Shown one piece after another: positions 33,769 through 42,026 of a DNA stretch of 64,000 nt; position 1 is the stretch's first letter, and each line of letters opens with the position of its first letter. A program made the position numbers and the translations under genes. A model generated the notes under the pieces. The model saw only the letters and a list, made by a program, of their open reading frames with translations, did not search any database and was not told the origin of the DNA. The stretch covers positions 62,001-126,000 of the forward strand of contig NZ_JACXXN010000011.1 in NCBI RefSeq assembly GCF_014904695.1, read 5' to 3'. The stretch comes from Nostoc sp. MG11. Its GTDB lineage: Bacteria; Cyanobacteriota; Cyanobacteriia; Cyanobacteriales; Nostocaceae.

Positions 33769-34992
33769 CTACTGAAATGTTGTTGCCATAACCTCTACCT
33801 CGGTTGTTACTTCCAATGGTAGAATTACTGTAAATGTGGAACCAACTCCCAATTGAGAAGTAAGACTGATTTCGCCTTGTAATAGCTTTACCATGCGTGC
33901 AACGATCGCTAGTCCTAACCCTGTGCTGTCAGGAGGATGCGGTTTAATGGTAGAACATTCAGCACGAGCAAAGGGTTCAAAAATGCGCTCTTGGTCTTCC
34001 GGAGCGATGCCAATTCCTGTATCTGTAACTGCGATCGCCCATTGATTGCTGGTAAATGCATGACACTCAATGGTCACGCAGCCTATTTGTGTGTAGCGAA
34101 TAGCGTTATTAACTAAATTGGTCAAAATCTGTTGCAGTCTTAATGGATCTGTTAATACTTGCATTGGTGCATCTTCACAGTCCAGCAGTAGCTTGAGTCC
34201 TTGCTTATCTGCTAAAGGCTGCATAGTTTCTACAATAGTGTCAATGATAGAGCGTACATTCGTTATTGCAAGGTGTAACTGCATTCTACCTGCTTCATAG
34301 CGGGATAACTCTAGTGCATCATTAATGATATGGAGGAGTTGACGACCGCTACGCAGCACACGCTCAATATGCTCGACGCTGGTAACATTATCTTTGAGTT
34401 CAGAGGAGCGCTGTTGACGGATGAATAGTTCTGAGTAGCCAATAATTGAGGTAAGCGGTGTTTTAAGTTCATGTGCTAGTATATTTAAGTTTTCTTGGCT
34501 GCTACGAACTAACCGCCTCAATTCTTCAACGGTTAAAGTTAATTGGTTTTGCAGTTGCTCAAGTTCCTGTAATCGCTCTTTTACATAGCTTTGAAAGCAC
34601 TGAGCGATCGCTTCATCCACAACTGTATCAATCAGCGACATTGATCTTAGTACTTCCTCTACCGTTCCCTGCAACAATTCTGTACGCAGATTAGCAAAGA
34701 TAATGGTGCGGAGTAAGTGATATTCTCTTACAACTTCTGTAGGGTTAAAGCCTTGTTCTGCTCTTAGCAAACCATGTTCTAAGCTAGCTTCGACAATCGT
34801 TTTAATATCACTTGCTTGAGTATGAGCTAGTACTGTCACCAAAGCAGTGAGAACATGAGGAACATGATCTCGAATGGCTGTTTTCGATAGATTCTTAGTA
34901 CTTTTTATTTGTTGATCTTGAGCGACTGCTTCAACCCACTGTTGAGCGATCGCATCAACTTTCTCCGATAGCAAGTGACTAAAATCTTGCAT
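33769..34992 (-). CDS. Sensor histidine kinase with RsbRD-type N-terminal domain
   Basis: 407 residues from the ATG at 34992. Residues 1-140 are helical and resemble the RsbRD N-terminal domain (globin-like fold, SEKVDAIAQQWVEAV start). A short coiled coil is followed by the HisKA domain with H174 (ILAHELKTPLTSIIGYSE). The HATPase domain has the N box LTNLVNNAIRYT, G1 DTGIGIAPEDQ, an F box and GLGLAIV. No membrane segment, so it is soluble. No response regulator lies next to it, so it is an orphan kinase. The RsbRD domain is common in stress-sensing modules, which fits the neighbouring island. Confidence 0.92.
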   Translation of the reverse strand: MQDFSHLLSEKVDAIAQQWVEAVAQDQQIKSTKNLSKTAIRDHVPHVLTALVTVLAHTQASDIKTIVEASLEHGLLRAEQGFNPTEVVREYHLLRTIIFANLRTELLQGTVEEVLRSMSLIDTVVDEAIAQCFQSYVKERLQELEQLQNQLTLTVEELRRLVRSSQENLNILAHELKTPLTSIIGYSELFIRQQRSSELKDNVTSVEHIERVLRSGRQLLHIINDALELSRYEAGRMQLHLAITNVRSIIDTIVETMQPLADKQGLKLLLDCEDAPMQVLTDPLRLQQILTNLVNNAIRYTQIGCVTIECHAFTSNQWAIAVTDTGIGIAPEDQERIFEPFARAECSTIKPHPPDSTGLGLAIVARMVKLLQGEISLTSQLGVGSTFTVILPLEVTTEVEVMATTFQ

Positions 34993-35549
34993 AAACAAAT
35001 ATATATTAATTCGGTTAAGTTAGTTCTTCAATATCGCTTATACAAAAGCCAATTGACAAGCGAGCGCATTACTACTTTAAAATAGAATGCTTATCTCAAC
35101 TATTATATATAAAAATTTTAAAGTTTACGCACGCAGAGAGTAATGATAAACTTATCTGTTTAGCTATTAATATTTACATAAAATAAAAATATTATTATCT
35201 TTAACAAGAGGCTTAATACATAAGTCTTCTTTTTTTATCACCCCTCTTAAGTAGGAAATCAAAATAAAATTTATTTAATTTAATTATCTATGTCCAAAGA
35301 CAAAAATAGATTAAACAGATATCTTGCTATTTAGAGTTTTTAATCTCCCTCTTACGGTTGGTAAAAGTACAACAACAATCAGTTAAAGTCTAATTTAGAT
35401 TACTTATTCAAAATAAAGCAGTTAAAATTTAACATATCAACAACTAATCTTTGCCATGTTCCAAATAATTTAGTATAAATACACAAATTAGATATACTGA
35501 TCAATTTAACCAAACTTAATAGTGTAGAACTTTAATTTAGTTAGTAAAA
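34993..35549. other. AT-rich gap upstream of the XRE-tailed gene
   Basis: 557 bp, strongly AT-rich, with no open frame worth calling. It must hold the promoters of the divergent kinase and XRE-tailed genes. I see no clear repeat array or iteron, which argues against a plasmid-type origin here. Confidence 0.6.
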
Positions 35550-37022
35550 ATGTTACAAAGTAAAATTTTTTACCGATTTCAGCAAATATTAGAAAATATC
35601 ATTTCTGGTAATTCAAATCATAGTGATTATATTGTTAAAGATGAAAGATTTATAGAAAATAAGACTGCTAAATTTAAAAAGCAAATTCTTTTTAAAGTCA
35701 AATTTAAGAAAGAAGAAGATGCTCAAAAGTCAGTATCAAGTTACCAACAGGCTTCGTTAAAACCCCAACAATTCAAAAAAGCTTCGTTATTCCCTGATGG
35801 TAAGACTAATATTGCTGCATTATCTCTAATTTTGCATGGAGTTGCTGATGTCTTATCTCAAAAAATGAATCTGTCCTGGAAAACTGGAATAAGTAGAACT
35901 TTCAGCTACGAAAAAGAAGTTGAAGGCACAAAAGAAAAAATCTTCTACTATGTAACGGATAACCCCGAAAATCCACAACCAGAAACTCTGGCTGAAGAAA
36001 CTGCCTTAGTTGTTATAGACCAATTTGACCCAAGAGCATGTGCTATTCACCTGATTTACTGTGCTTTAGTAGCTAACCTAGAGAAACCTTGGGAAGGTAA
36101 TTTTGTAATTGATGACAAGCAGCTACTTGAATATACAGGGCTTGTCAAACGCAGGGATTTATGCAAACATGAAAAGCTGAATATTTTGTACCAATTGTTG
36201 CGGCAATCGGCTCAAATATTAGCTTGTATTGCATGGCCTAAACGGGGGAAAGTCGGAGATTTTACTGTTGCTGATTTAAAGATTTGGGACGTTAGTATAA
36301 TCAGAGATTTTAAAACAGATCAAGCTGGCAATAGCAAACTTGTAGGCTTAAAAGTAATAGGTCAACCTGGAGCATGGACAAAATACTTTCTCAACAAGTC
36401 TAACTATGACTCTAATACTGGAATTATCACAAAGAAAACTGTACAGAAACTATTTAGTATTGGCAAACAAAATGCTGGTGCAGCTAGAATGCTAGTCTGG
36501 CTAACCTTTCAAATTCAGCCAGGATATCAGAATTGTGTAATGGGCAAAACTCTGATGGAGATTGCTTATGGCGCAGACAAATTGTCAACAGTGGAGCAAG
36601 ACAATCAGCTGAGACGGCAAATAGCTGATGACTTTGAAACTGATTTGAAAGTTGTCAAAGAAGCAGGATGGCAAGTAGATTTGGAAACAGAAGCAGCTTG
36701 GTTAACAAGTAGCGGTTGCACTAAAAGACCAATAGGTTACTGGAATGAATTACTAAATACTAGATGGCATTTTCATGTACCAGCAGAAGTACAGGAACGC
36801 TTGATAAATTCAAGTCAGCCAAGTACAGACAATATTCAGCCTCCAACTGGTAATGTTATCAGAGAAGCTAGAAAAACCAAAGGCTGGTCTAGGGCATTCT
36901 TTGCGTCAACAATGGGTAAAAGTATTTCTTGGGTTGATGCAGTAGAGACGGATACACGTAAGGTTTCCCAGAAAGATATACCCAAGTTGCTCAACATATT
37001 GGAACTACACCTGATCTCGTAA
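35550..37022 (+). CDS. Unknown protein with C-terminal XRE helix-turn-helix
   Basis: 490 residues. The N-terminal 75 residues are Lys/Asn-rich and poorly conserved in appearance. The central region (about 90-420) is mixed alpha/beta with Trp- and Tyr-rich segments (LLEYTGLVKRRDL, AGAARMLVWLTFQI, TLMEIAYGAD) that loosely recall winged-helix replication initiators, but I cannot place it. The C-terminus (about 438-488) is an XRE-type helix-turn-helix (IREARKTKGWSRAFFASTMGKSISWVDAVE). DNA binding is therefore likely. It stands alone: the next gene, 6 bp downstream, is convergent. AT-rich surroundings could point to transfer. Confidence 0.75.
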   Translation: MLQSKIFYRFQQILENIISGNSNHSDYIVKDERFIENKTAKFKKQILFKVKFKKEEDAQKSVSSYQQASLKPQQFKKASLFPDGKTNIAALSLILHGVADVLSQKMNLSWKTGISRTFSYEKEVEGTKEKIFYYVTDNPENPQPETLAEETALVVIDQFDPRACAIHLIYCALVANLEKPWEGNFVIDDKQLLEYTGLVKRRDLCKHEKLNILYQLLRQSAQILACIAWPKRGKVGDFTVADLKIWDVSIIRDFKTDQAGNSKLVGLKVIGQPGAWTKYFLNKSNYDSNTGIITKKTVQKLFSIGKQNAGAARMLVWLTFQIQPGYQNCVMGKTLMEIAYGADKLSTVEQDNQLRRQIADDFETDLKVVKEAGWQVDLETEAAWLTSSGCTKRPIGYWNELLNTRWHFHVPAEVQERLINSSQPSTDNIQPPTGNVIREARKTKGWSRAFFASTMGKSISWVDAVETDTRKVSQKDIPKLLNILELHLIS

Positions 37023-37027
37023 AACAG

Positions 37028-37858
37028 CTAATCTAAATCTGGTTCAACGCCGAGCGATCGCAATTGTGCTATTAACCTTTCCGTCCGTTGTCTTTCTTGT
37101 TCTGCGCGTTGTCTTTCTTGTTCTGCGCGTTGTCTTTCTTGTTCTGCGCGTTGTCTTTCTTGTTCTGCGCGTCTTCTTTCTTGTTCTGCCAGTTGTCTTT
37201 CGTGTTCTGTAGAAGTTAATACCCAGTCGCCTATCCTATCATACCAACGTAACCAAGGCTGCTCAATATCTTGATAGCGTCCCTGCCATACACCCAAACC
37301 TAATTCTAGTTCTGGTATCCAAAAGCGTGGTTCTGACAACGCTACCTCAGCATAACGTCCGCCATCTAACTTAAACACCCTGAATTCATATTTATAACGG
37401 TCAAATATAGCATAGTAGGGAATCCGCAGAATTTTCTCATACACTTCCCATTTCGGCGGTGGTTGCTCGATATCGCGTAAAGTTTGCCCCAAGTCTTCTT
37501 TTTCAGTACCGGGAGACAGCAACTCAACCACAATAAAAGGATTAACTCCCTCTTGCCAAACCACGTAACTTAGACGTAAATCTTGTTGTTCATAAAGACG
37601 GGAAACACCCAAGACAGCAAACCAATCTGGTCGCTTATGCCATAACGGATTACGCGAATCGTAATACAGATTCAAATCACTAGCAACAAAAATCTCGTCG
37701 CTAGGATAATTTGGCGGACAAAAGCTTTCGTCTAAAAGACGAGGTTGTAATAAATGAAACTGATCAGGCAAACCAGGTTCCTCTGGATCTTCACTGGGAA
37801 GATCATACATGGTTGGCAATACTTCTTTTGGAGAACGTGGCGGGTCGGTTTGATACAT
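37028..37858 (-). CDS. Uma2-family (DUF820) nuclease-like protein with heptad tail
   Basis: 276 residues. Residues about 40-200 are the Uma2/DUF820 fold, a PD-(D/E)XK-like nuclease domain, with RPDWFAVLGVSRL, a conserved PFIVVELLSPGTEKEDLG core strand and YYAIFDRYKYEFRVF. The C-terminal 60 residues are a charged coiled coil of seven-residue repeats (AEQERQR, five copies) encoded by 21-bp tandem repeats at 37085-37200. Uma2 genes are hugely expanded in cyanobacteria and no cellular role is settled. The repeat number probably varies between strains. ATG at 37858. Confidence 0.88.
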   Translation of the reverse strand: MYQTDPPRSPKEVLPTMYDLPSEDPEEPGLPDQFHLLQPRLLDESFCPPNYPSDEIFVASDLNLYYDSRNPLWHKRPDWFAVLGVSRLYEQQDLRLSYVVWQEGVNPFIVVELLSPGTEKEDLGQTLRDIEQPPPKWEVYEKILRIPYYAIFDRYKYEFRVFKLDGGRYAEVALSEPRFWIPELELGLGVWQGRYQDIEQPWLRWYDRIGDWVLTSTEHERQLAEQERRRAEQERQRAEQERQRAEQERQRAEQERQRTERLIAQLRSLGVEPDLD

Positions 37859-38088
37859 CGTGAAGCAGTCCTGAAAACGAGACTCTCAGATCTATTATGG
37901 AACGTAGGCTTGTTTAAAGGAGAGTGGGGGAGTGGGAGCAGGGGAGCAGAAAATAACTTTTGACCCTTGACTCTTGTACAGACGCCATTAATCGCGTCTC
38001 TACTCTTCGTATTGCAATGATCAGAAGCGATCGCAATGGTAACAATTGCGGGAAACTGAAAACAGATCAATTAGGAAAGGAGAACCTA

Positions 38089-38448
38089 ATGAGCTGGACT
38101 AAAGTTCTTGCAGTTGCAGCGCTTTCCCCAGGTGCGCGACAAGTGGTGAAAGTTGGCAACCAGAATGTACTGCTTTTGAACCACGAAAATCAGTTTTATG
38201 CTGTAAATAGTTCTTGTCCTCACTTAAATTTGCCTTTGAAAAAGGGGAAAATTAATGAAGCAGGAGCGATCGTTTGTCCCTTTCATCGCAGTGCTTATGA
38301 CTTGCGTACTGGTGAAGTACAAAACTGGTGTCCCTGGCCACCTGGTGTAGGTAAGGTGCTCTCGTTGGTTTCACAAGAAAAAGCATTGCCAGTGTTTCCT
38401 GTTCGTGTAGAAGAAGGTAGTATCTGGATTGATTTGCAAGAGGAATAG
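38089..38448 (+). CDS. Rieske [2Fe-2S] ferredoxin-like protein
   Basis: 119 residues from the ATG at 38089, chosen because AAAGGAG lies 8-9 nt upstream; the longer open frame upstream is not coding. It is a single Rieske domain with the cluster ligands in SSCPHLNLPL and IVCPFHRSAYD (C-x-H and C-x2-H), followed by a Pro/Trp-rich loop. NirD-like and ferredoxin components of oxygenases look like this. It might donate electrons to an oxygenase, but its neighbours (Uma2, a methyltransferase) give no pathway. The Rieske oxygenase at 1993 is far away, so a partnership is only a possibility. Confidence 0.88.
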   Translation: MSWTKVLAVAALSPGARQVVKVGNQNVLLLNHENQFYAVNSSCPHLNLPLKKGKINEAGAIVCPFHRSAYDLRTGEVQNWCPWPPGVGKVLSLVSQEKALPVFPVRVEEGSIWIDLQEE

Positions 38449-38468
38449 TAACCTCTGTGTTAAGAGAG

Positions 38469-38684
38469 CTACGGTAGTGTACACAAGTCGAACTCCTGCT
38501 GATATCCCAGTATTACGCCTCTCTAAGAGGCTTGCCATTACCCAGATTTTTGTCACAGCCCAAGTATGGCGTACCGATATCCCGCCTAGAAATTTATTTC
38601 TAGGCTAATAGCATAAGTAGAGACGTTACATCTAACTATAGAGACTTTACATGTAACGTCTCTGACTTGTGTACACCACGGTAG
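38469..38684. mobile_element. MITE family B, copy 1
   Basis: 216 bp bounded by 21-bp inverted repeats that differ at two positions: CTACGGTAGTGTACACAAGT at the left and its counterpart ending CACGGTAG at the right. Flanks GTTAAGAGAG and GTTAGGAAGT look like a decayed 10-bp target duplication. The interior carries a partial GTAGAGACGTTAC hairpin like that of family A. It occupies most of the 394-bp gap before the methyltransferase gene. The rest of the gap is another GGGAAACCC palindrome at about 38785-38815. Confidence 0.75.
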
Positions 38685-38842
38685 GTTAGGAAGTGAGAGA
38701 GTGGAAGAAGAGAATAATTAATCATCCTTGACTTTTGACCCTTGAACGCTAGTCGCCTCTCCTAAAGGAGACGCTGCGCGAACAAGTCGGGAAACCCGCC
38801 CACGGCGCTGGCTCCCCTTGACCCTTGACCCCATTTCAGCTT

Positions 38843-39529
38843 ATGAGTGAAAAACCACCAGAAACCTTACAGCACAGAGTTAAACAGTTAGCCACTCAAG
38901 CAGTACAACAATCAAACCCATCAGCATGGTTTGATGTTTTATATGCCGAATCGAATGGCGATGTGACTCAAATCCCTTGGGCAAAGTTAACTCCGCATCC
39001 CCATCTTCAAGATTGGTTGACTCATGCTCCTCAAGGCGAGGGGCGTTCAGCGCTGGTAATTGGTTGTGGTTTGGGGGATGATGCGGAAGCTTTAGCACAG
39101 AGGGGATTTCAGGTAACAGCCTTTGATATTTCCCCTACTGCTGTTGCTTGGTGTCAGCAACGATTTCCTGATTCTCCTGTCACCTACGTAGTTGCAGATT
39201 TATTGGCAGTTCCAACGCAATGGTATCAAGCTTTTGACTTAGTTGTAGAATCTCGAAATATCCAAGCTTTACCCTTGAGTATACGCTCAACAGTCATTGG
39301 ATCAGTTGCCTCTATGGTTGCAGTCAGGGGAACCTTATTGATAATTACTCGGTTTCGGGACACTGAAGCAGAACCCGATGGCCCTCCTTGGGCTTTGTCT
39401 AACTCCGAACTTGCTCAGTTTGAGGCGTTGGGATTAAACGAAGTTAGCCGTATTTTATTCTTTGAGTCAGATAAAGCTCATATTAAACAACTTCGGCTTG
39501 AATATCATCAGCTTGGCTTGCAAAAATGA
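38843..39529 (+). CDS. Class I SAM-dependent methyltransferase
   Basis: 228 residues from the ATG at 38843. The SAM-binding motif ALVIGCGLGDDAEALAQRGF is followed by VTAFDISPTAVAWC (acidic residue after strand 2) and a DLLAVP segment. The layout, with an N-terminal PWAKLTPHP segment, resembles thiopurine/thiol methyltransferase-like and tellurite-resistance-type methyltransferases of bacteria. Substrate unknown. It has no operon partner: a repeat-filled gap precedes it and another follows. Confidence 0.85.
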   Translation: MSEKPPETLQHRVKQLATQAVQQSNPSAWFDVLYAESNGDVTQIPWAKLTPHPHLQDWLTHAPQGEGRSALVIGCGLGDDAEALAQRGFQVTAFDISPTAVAWCQQRFPDSPVTYVVADLLAVPTQWYQAFDLVVESRNIQALPLSIRSTVIGSVASMVAVRGTLLIITRFRDTEAEPDGPPWALSNSELAQFEALGLNEVSRILFFESDKAHIKQLRLEYHQLGLQK

Positions 39530-40155
39530 ATGCGCGATATACCGAAATGAGAAAGCAAACTGGGGTTTGAGAAAGTAAAAGCTGATTTTGCTTGCGGAAA
39601 ACACCAAAATGAGCAAGCATTTAGGCATTTTGAGTAAGCAAACTGGGGTTTGAGTAAGCAATCAGGAATTTTGCTAATTGAGTTATACTTGCTCAAAATA
39701 AAATAGCCGATAGTCACGGCAGGTTAGCCAAAGGCGTAATACACCGTGTCCAATTAGTCAAAATGGTACGTTAACGCACTAGTTCTTTCAAGGTGTAATG
39801 TATTTTTCTTAGTGTCTTGGTGTCTTAGTGGTTAAAAAATTGACTTTTGAACCACTAAAACACAAAGGTGAACAGCCCAAAATTTGGTAAATTTTTTAGG
39901 TTTTTACCTACCTTTAAAGGGCTAGTTAACGTACTCTCGTGTCTTATAAGAAGCCGAGGAGCTTGTTGTTCACAAAGTCTGATGATGTCAGAAGGCTACA
40001 AAATGTTACCTAAACTTTCCATGACATCTTGTGTGGTTATTATTGAGGGAAAATAGAGATGTAGGAAACGATAGGCTAAATAAAAATCAGCCCCCGCTTT
40101 CACAGTTGCTCAAAGCCTCAAATAACTTTACACAATCTATTAATGGAGGTGTAAA
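39530..40155. repeat. Repeat-rich intergenic region
   Basis: 39541-39665 holds irregular heptad-type repeats (GAGTAAGCAAACTGGGGTTTG, CTTGCGGAAAACACCAAAATG) of the same family as the array at 52578. About 39795-39870 is another dispersed element (TTAGTGTCTTGGTGTCTTAG, then an inverted TTTTGAACCACTAAAACACA). The remainder shows no convincing gene until the small ORF at 40156, whose Shine-Dalgarno GGAGGT is at 40145. Confidence 0.65.
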
Positions 40156-40269
40156 ATGATTAACAATTTTCCTTTGGACGATTTTACCACCTATCTGATT
40201 ACCAAAATCAGCTTGCTAATTTTAGTACTAGTAATACTATTGGCGGTATCTGCGGCTCCAGCCCTTTAG
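40156..40269 (+). CDS. Single-pass membrane miniprotein (37 residues)
   Basis: A 37-codon frame starting at ATG 40156 with a near-ideal Shine-Dalgarno GGAGGT seven bases upstream. Residues 1-17 are polar and 19-33 a strongly hydrophobic helix (ISLLILVLVILLAVSAA). The strong ribosome site and the compact TM pattern are the evidence that it is real. It lies 67 bp before a secreted protein on the same strand, so the two may be co-transcribed. It could be a regulatory miniprotein of a membrane complex or a small hydrophobic toxin. Function unknown. Confidence 0.6.
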   Translation: MINNFPLDDFTTYLITKISLLILVLVILLAVSAAPAL

Positions 40270-40336
40270 CAATTAGCCGATTCCAACCTCAAACCTCCCA
40301 AAAACGCCAGCCTCTCAGAGAGTTGGATGTGAGATT

Positions 40337-40915
40337 ATGCAAATTATAAGCAATCTCTTACCGTTGGCTATGGTCTTTGCAACCTTGCTAGCAGGTTCGC
40401 TAATTTCTTACAGTCAAGTTAAAAGTAAACAAATTCCATCTACTGGAAACCAGAGTTTGGTTCTATATCGACCAGTTAATATTGCAAGTTTAGCAAATAG
40501 CAATTATCAGTTTTGTAGTCAACCTGACCCCAAAGATTGGCGAGACGGGGCTGGGGTTTGTTTCAATTTTAATAAGACGGGAAATCGCGTTGATGGATAT
40601 TACGGCTATCCTCATTCAGATCATTTTATCTGTATTCGAGGGGCAGTAGATGGCGATTGTGTTACAGGTAAAGCTTTAGCGATATCATGGGCTGTTAATC
40701 AGTGGGAAAACAGACCGGAATTTATATTTAAGTGGGACTCAGAGGGACGCTTGACACTTAGCCAAGGACATTTGATTACTACCCCTAATGATAATAAGGA
40801 TGATGTTAAGTGGATTTTGTACCGTAATGCTTCACTTAATGTTGAAGGATTTTACCAATATAATCGCCCTCGGATGACATCTCCATCTCAATTGTGTGAT
40901 TGGAAAGCGAAGTAG
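40337..40915 (+). CDS. Secreted or membrane-anchored protein of unknown function
   Basis: 192 residues. An N-terminal hydrophobic segment (about 5-24, LLPLAMVFATLLAGSLISYS) acts as signal peptide or anchor. The mature part is rich in Trp, Tyr and Asn with four or five Cys residues (FCSQPDP, GVCFNFN, FICIRG, GDCVTG, QLCDWK) that may form disulfides in the periplasm. I recognise no domain. A family of such proteins with the FCSQPDPKDWRDGAGVCF type of segment seems plausible in cyanobacteria but cannot be confirmed here. Confidence 0.7.
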   Translation: MQIISNLLPLAMVFATLLAGSLISYSQVKSKQIPSTGNQSLVLYRPVNIASLANSNYQFCSQPDPKDWRDGAGVCFNFNKTGNRVDGYYGYPHSDHFICIRGAVDGDCVTGKALAISWAVNQWENRPEFIFKWDSEGRLTLSQGHLITTPNDNKDDVKWILYRNASLNVEGFYQYNRPRMTSPSQLCDWKAK

Positions 40916-40919
40916 CAAA

Positions 40920-41084
40920 TTAACTTGCATGTTCCCAGTCGCTCAATAACTCATGCTCTTGCTTTGTCTTGGTGCGTTTGCGGAGTGGTACTTTAGGAGA
41001 GCCAACATCTATACCAGCAAAAGACTGTTTCTTATTGGCTAATTTGTTTTCTTTTGTATTTGAACTGACTTGTGTGCTTGTCAT
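40920..41084 (-). CDS. Small basic hypothetical protein
   Basis: A 54-codon frame from the ATG at 41084, rich in Lys, Ser and Thr, with KVPLRKRTKTKQEHELL in the C-terminal half. No Shine-Dalgarno is evident. It ends against the 3' end of the secreted protein gene, in opposite orientation. Codon usage looks protein-like, but the call is tentative. Confidence 0.4.
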   Translation of the reverse strand: MTSTQVSSNTKENKLANKKQSFAGIDVGSPKVPLRKRTKTKQEHELLSDWEHAS

Positions 41085-41282
41085 TGGTGATAAATTTAAG
41101 ATTAAGATTTGAGCATCAATAATTTATAACACCAATTTCCAAAGGGCAAATTTCGGAAGATAGATATTAGTTATTTTTTAGGCGATCGCTATGACCGTGG
41201 CAAAGCTTAATATATTGATAATACCTGTAACAATACTATTCACACACAAGTATAAAATAGATTTTAGATAGCAGTATGCAAG

Positions 41283-41633
41283 TTAGGAAATTCTTGCTTG
41301 TTGGAAGATTTGTTGAGGTGTAATTTGTAGCGCTTCAAACAAGGAATCTTCTAAGCTATCAGTACCGCGTTTGGTTTGAGGAAGAATATCGGGATAAAAA
41401 ATAGTCATAGTTTTTGCTCTAGTATCAATAATCCAAACTCGTTGAACTTGAGCTTTCAGATAATCAGTTGCTTTTTCTGTCATTTCTCCGAAAGTTTGAC
41501 CGGGGGAGATAATTTCAATGACTAATTCAGGTGAAACAGGACAAGCCTCATCTTGCAACCAATCAGCAGAAAGACGATCATAAGAAACATAGCATACGCA
41601 ATCCAGCTGCAATCGCTCGGTGGACGTGTTCAT
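41283..41633 (-). pseudogene. N-terminally truncated Uma2-family gene
   Basis: 116 residues matching only the second half of a Uma2/DUF820 protein: VCYVSYDRL, PELVIEIISPGQTFGEMTEKATDYL and QRVWIIDTRAKTMTIF. About 70-80 N-terminal residues, including the usual start of the fold, are missing. The DUF433 gene begins only 18 bp upstream, so the missing part was probably lost in the rearrangement that joined them. Expression of a shortened protein remains possible. Confidence 0.7.
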
Positions 41634-41651
41634 CCATGTAGAGTGCGATAC

Positions 41652-41969
41652 TCACTTTAGAAGTCCCTGTGCCCTTAGTCTAGCAGCAAGAGGCGAGGAA
41701 CCTGCTTGCTTCCTCATCCCTTCTGCATACTCGAAGCGTTGTTCAATATCAGCGTCAATCTCTGCTTTATGATCCCAGTAGTAAGCTAGAGAAGAATGAA
41801 TCTGGCTCATGGATAGATAAGGATGTTGAAAATGAATCTCTTCAGGACTCCAACCATAAGCCATTTGAGCCTCAATCAGTTCAGTAATTTTCATTGTTGT
41901 ACCCGCAATGATGGGTATACCACGCTCATCGAGTTGCACGTATTTATGTTCAGTGGTTGTGAGTGTCAT
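41652..41969 (-). CDS. DUF433 antitoxin-like protein
   Basis: 105 residues with the DUF433 pattern: an N-terminal VQLDERGIPIIAGTTMKITELIEAQMAYGWSPEEI helix-turn-helix-like core and an LSMSQIHSSLAYYWDHKAEID helix. DUF433 proteins usually pair with a PIN-like DUF5615 toxin gene directly downstream. Here the partner is absent and a truncated Uma2 gene occupies the place. So it is either an orphan antitoxin or a remnant pair. Confidence 0.85.
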   Translation of the reverse strand: MTLTTTEHKYVQLDERGIPIIAGTTMKITELIEAQMAYGWSPEEIHFQHPYLSMSQIHSSLAYYWDHKAEIDADIEQRFEYAEGMRKQAGSSPLAARLRAQGLLK

Positions 41970-42026
41970 AATTCTTGCTTTTTAATTTTCATTATGGGTG
42001 ATGTCTATCTCCAAGCGGCTGTGCAT

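Noticed and set aside
35550-37022. Prophage or integrated plasmid
   Set aside because: Only one candidate gene with an HTH; no integrase, att repeats, iterons or other phage genes nearby.
39868-40056. 62-codon plus-strand frame after the methyltransferase gene
   Set aside because: It overlaps a dispersed repeat, has no Shine-Dalgarno and no recognisable composition of a protein. The small ORF at 40156 is far better supported.
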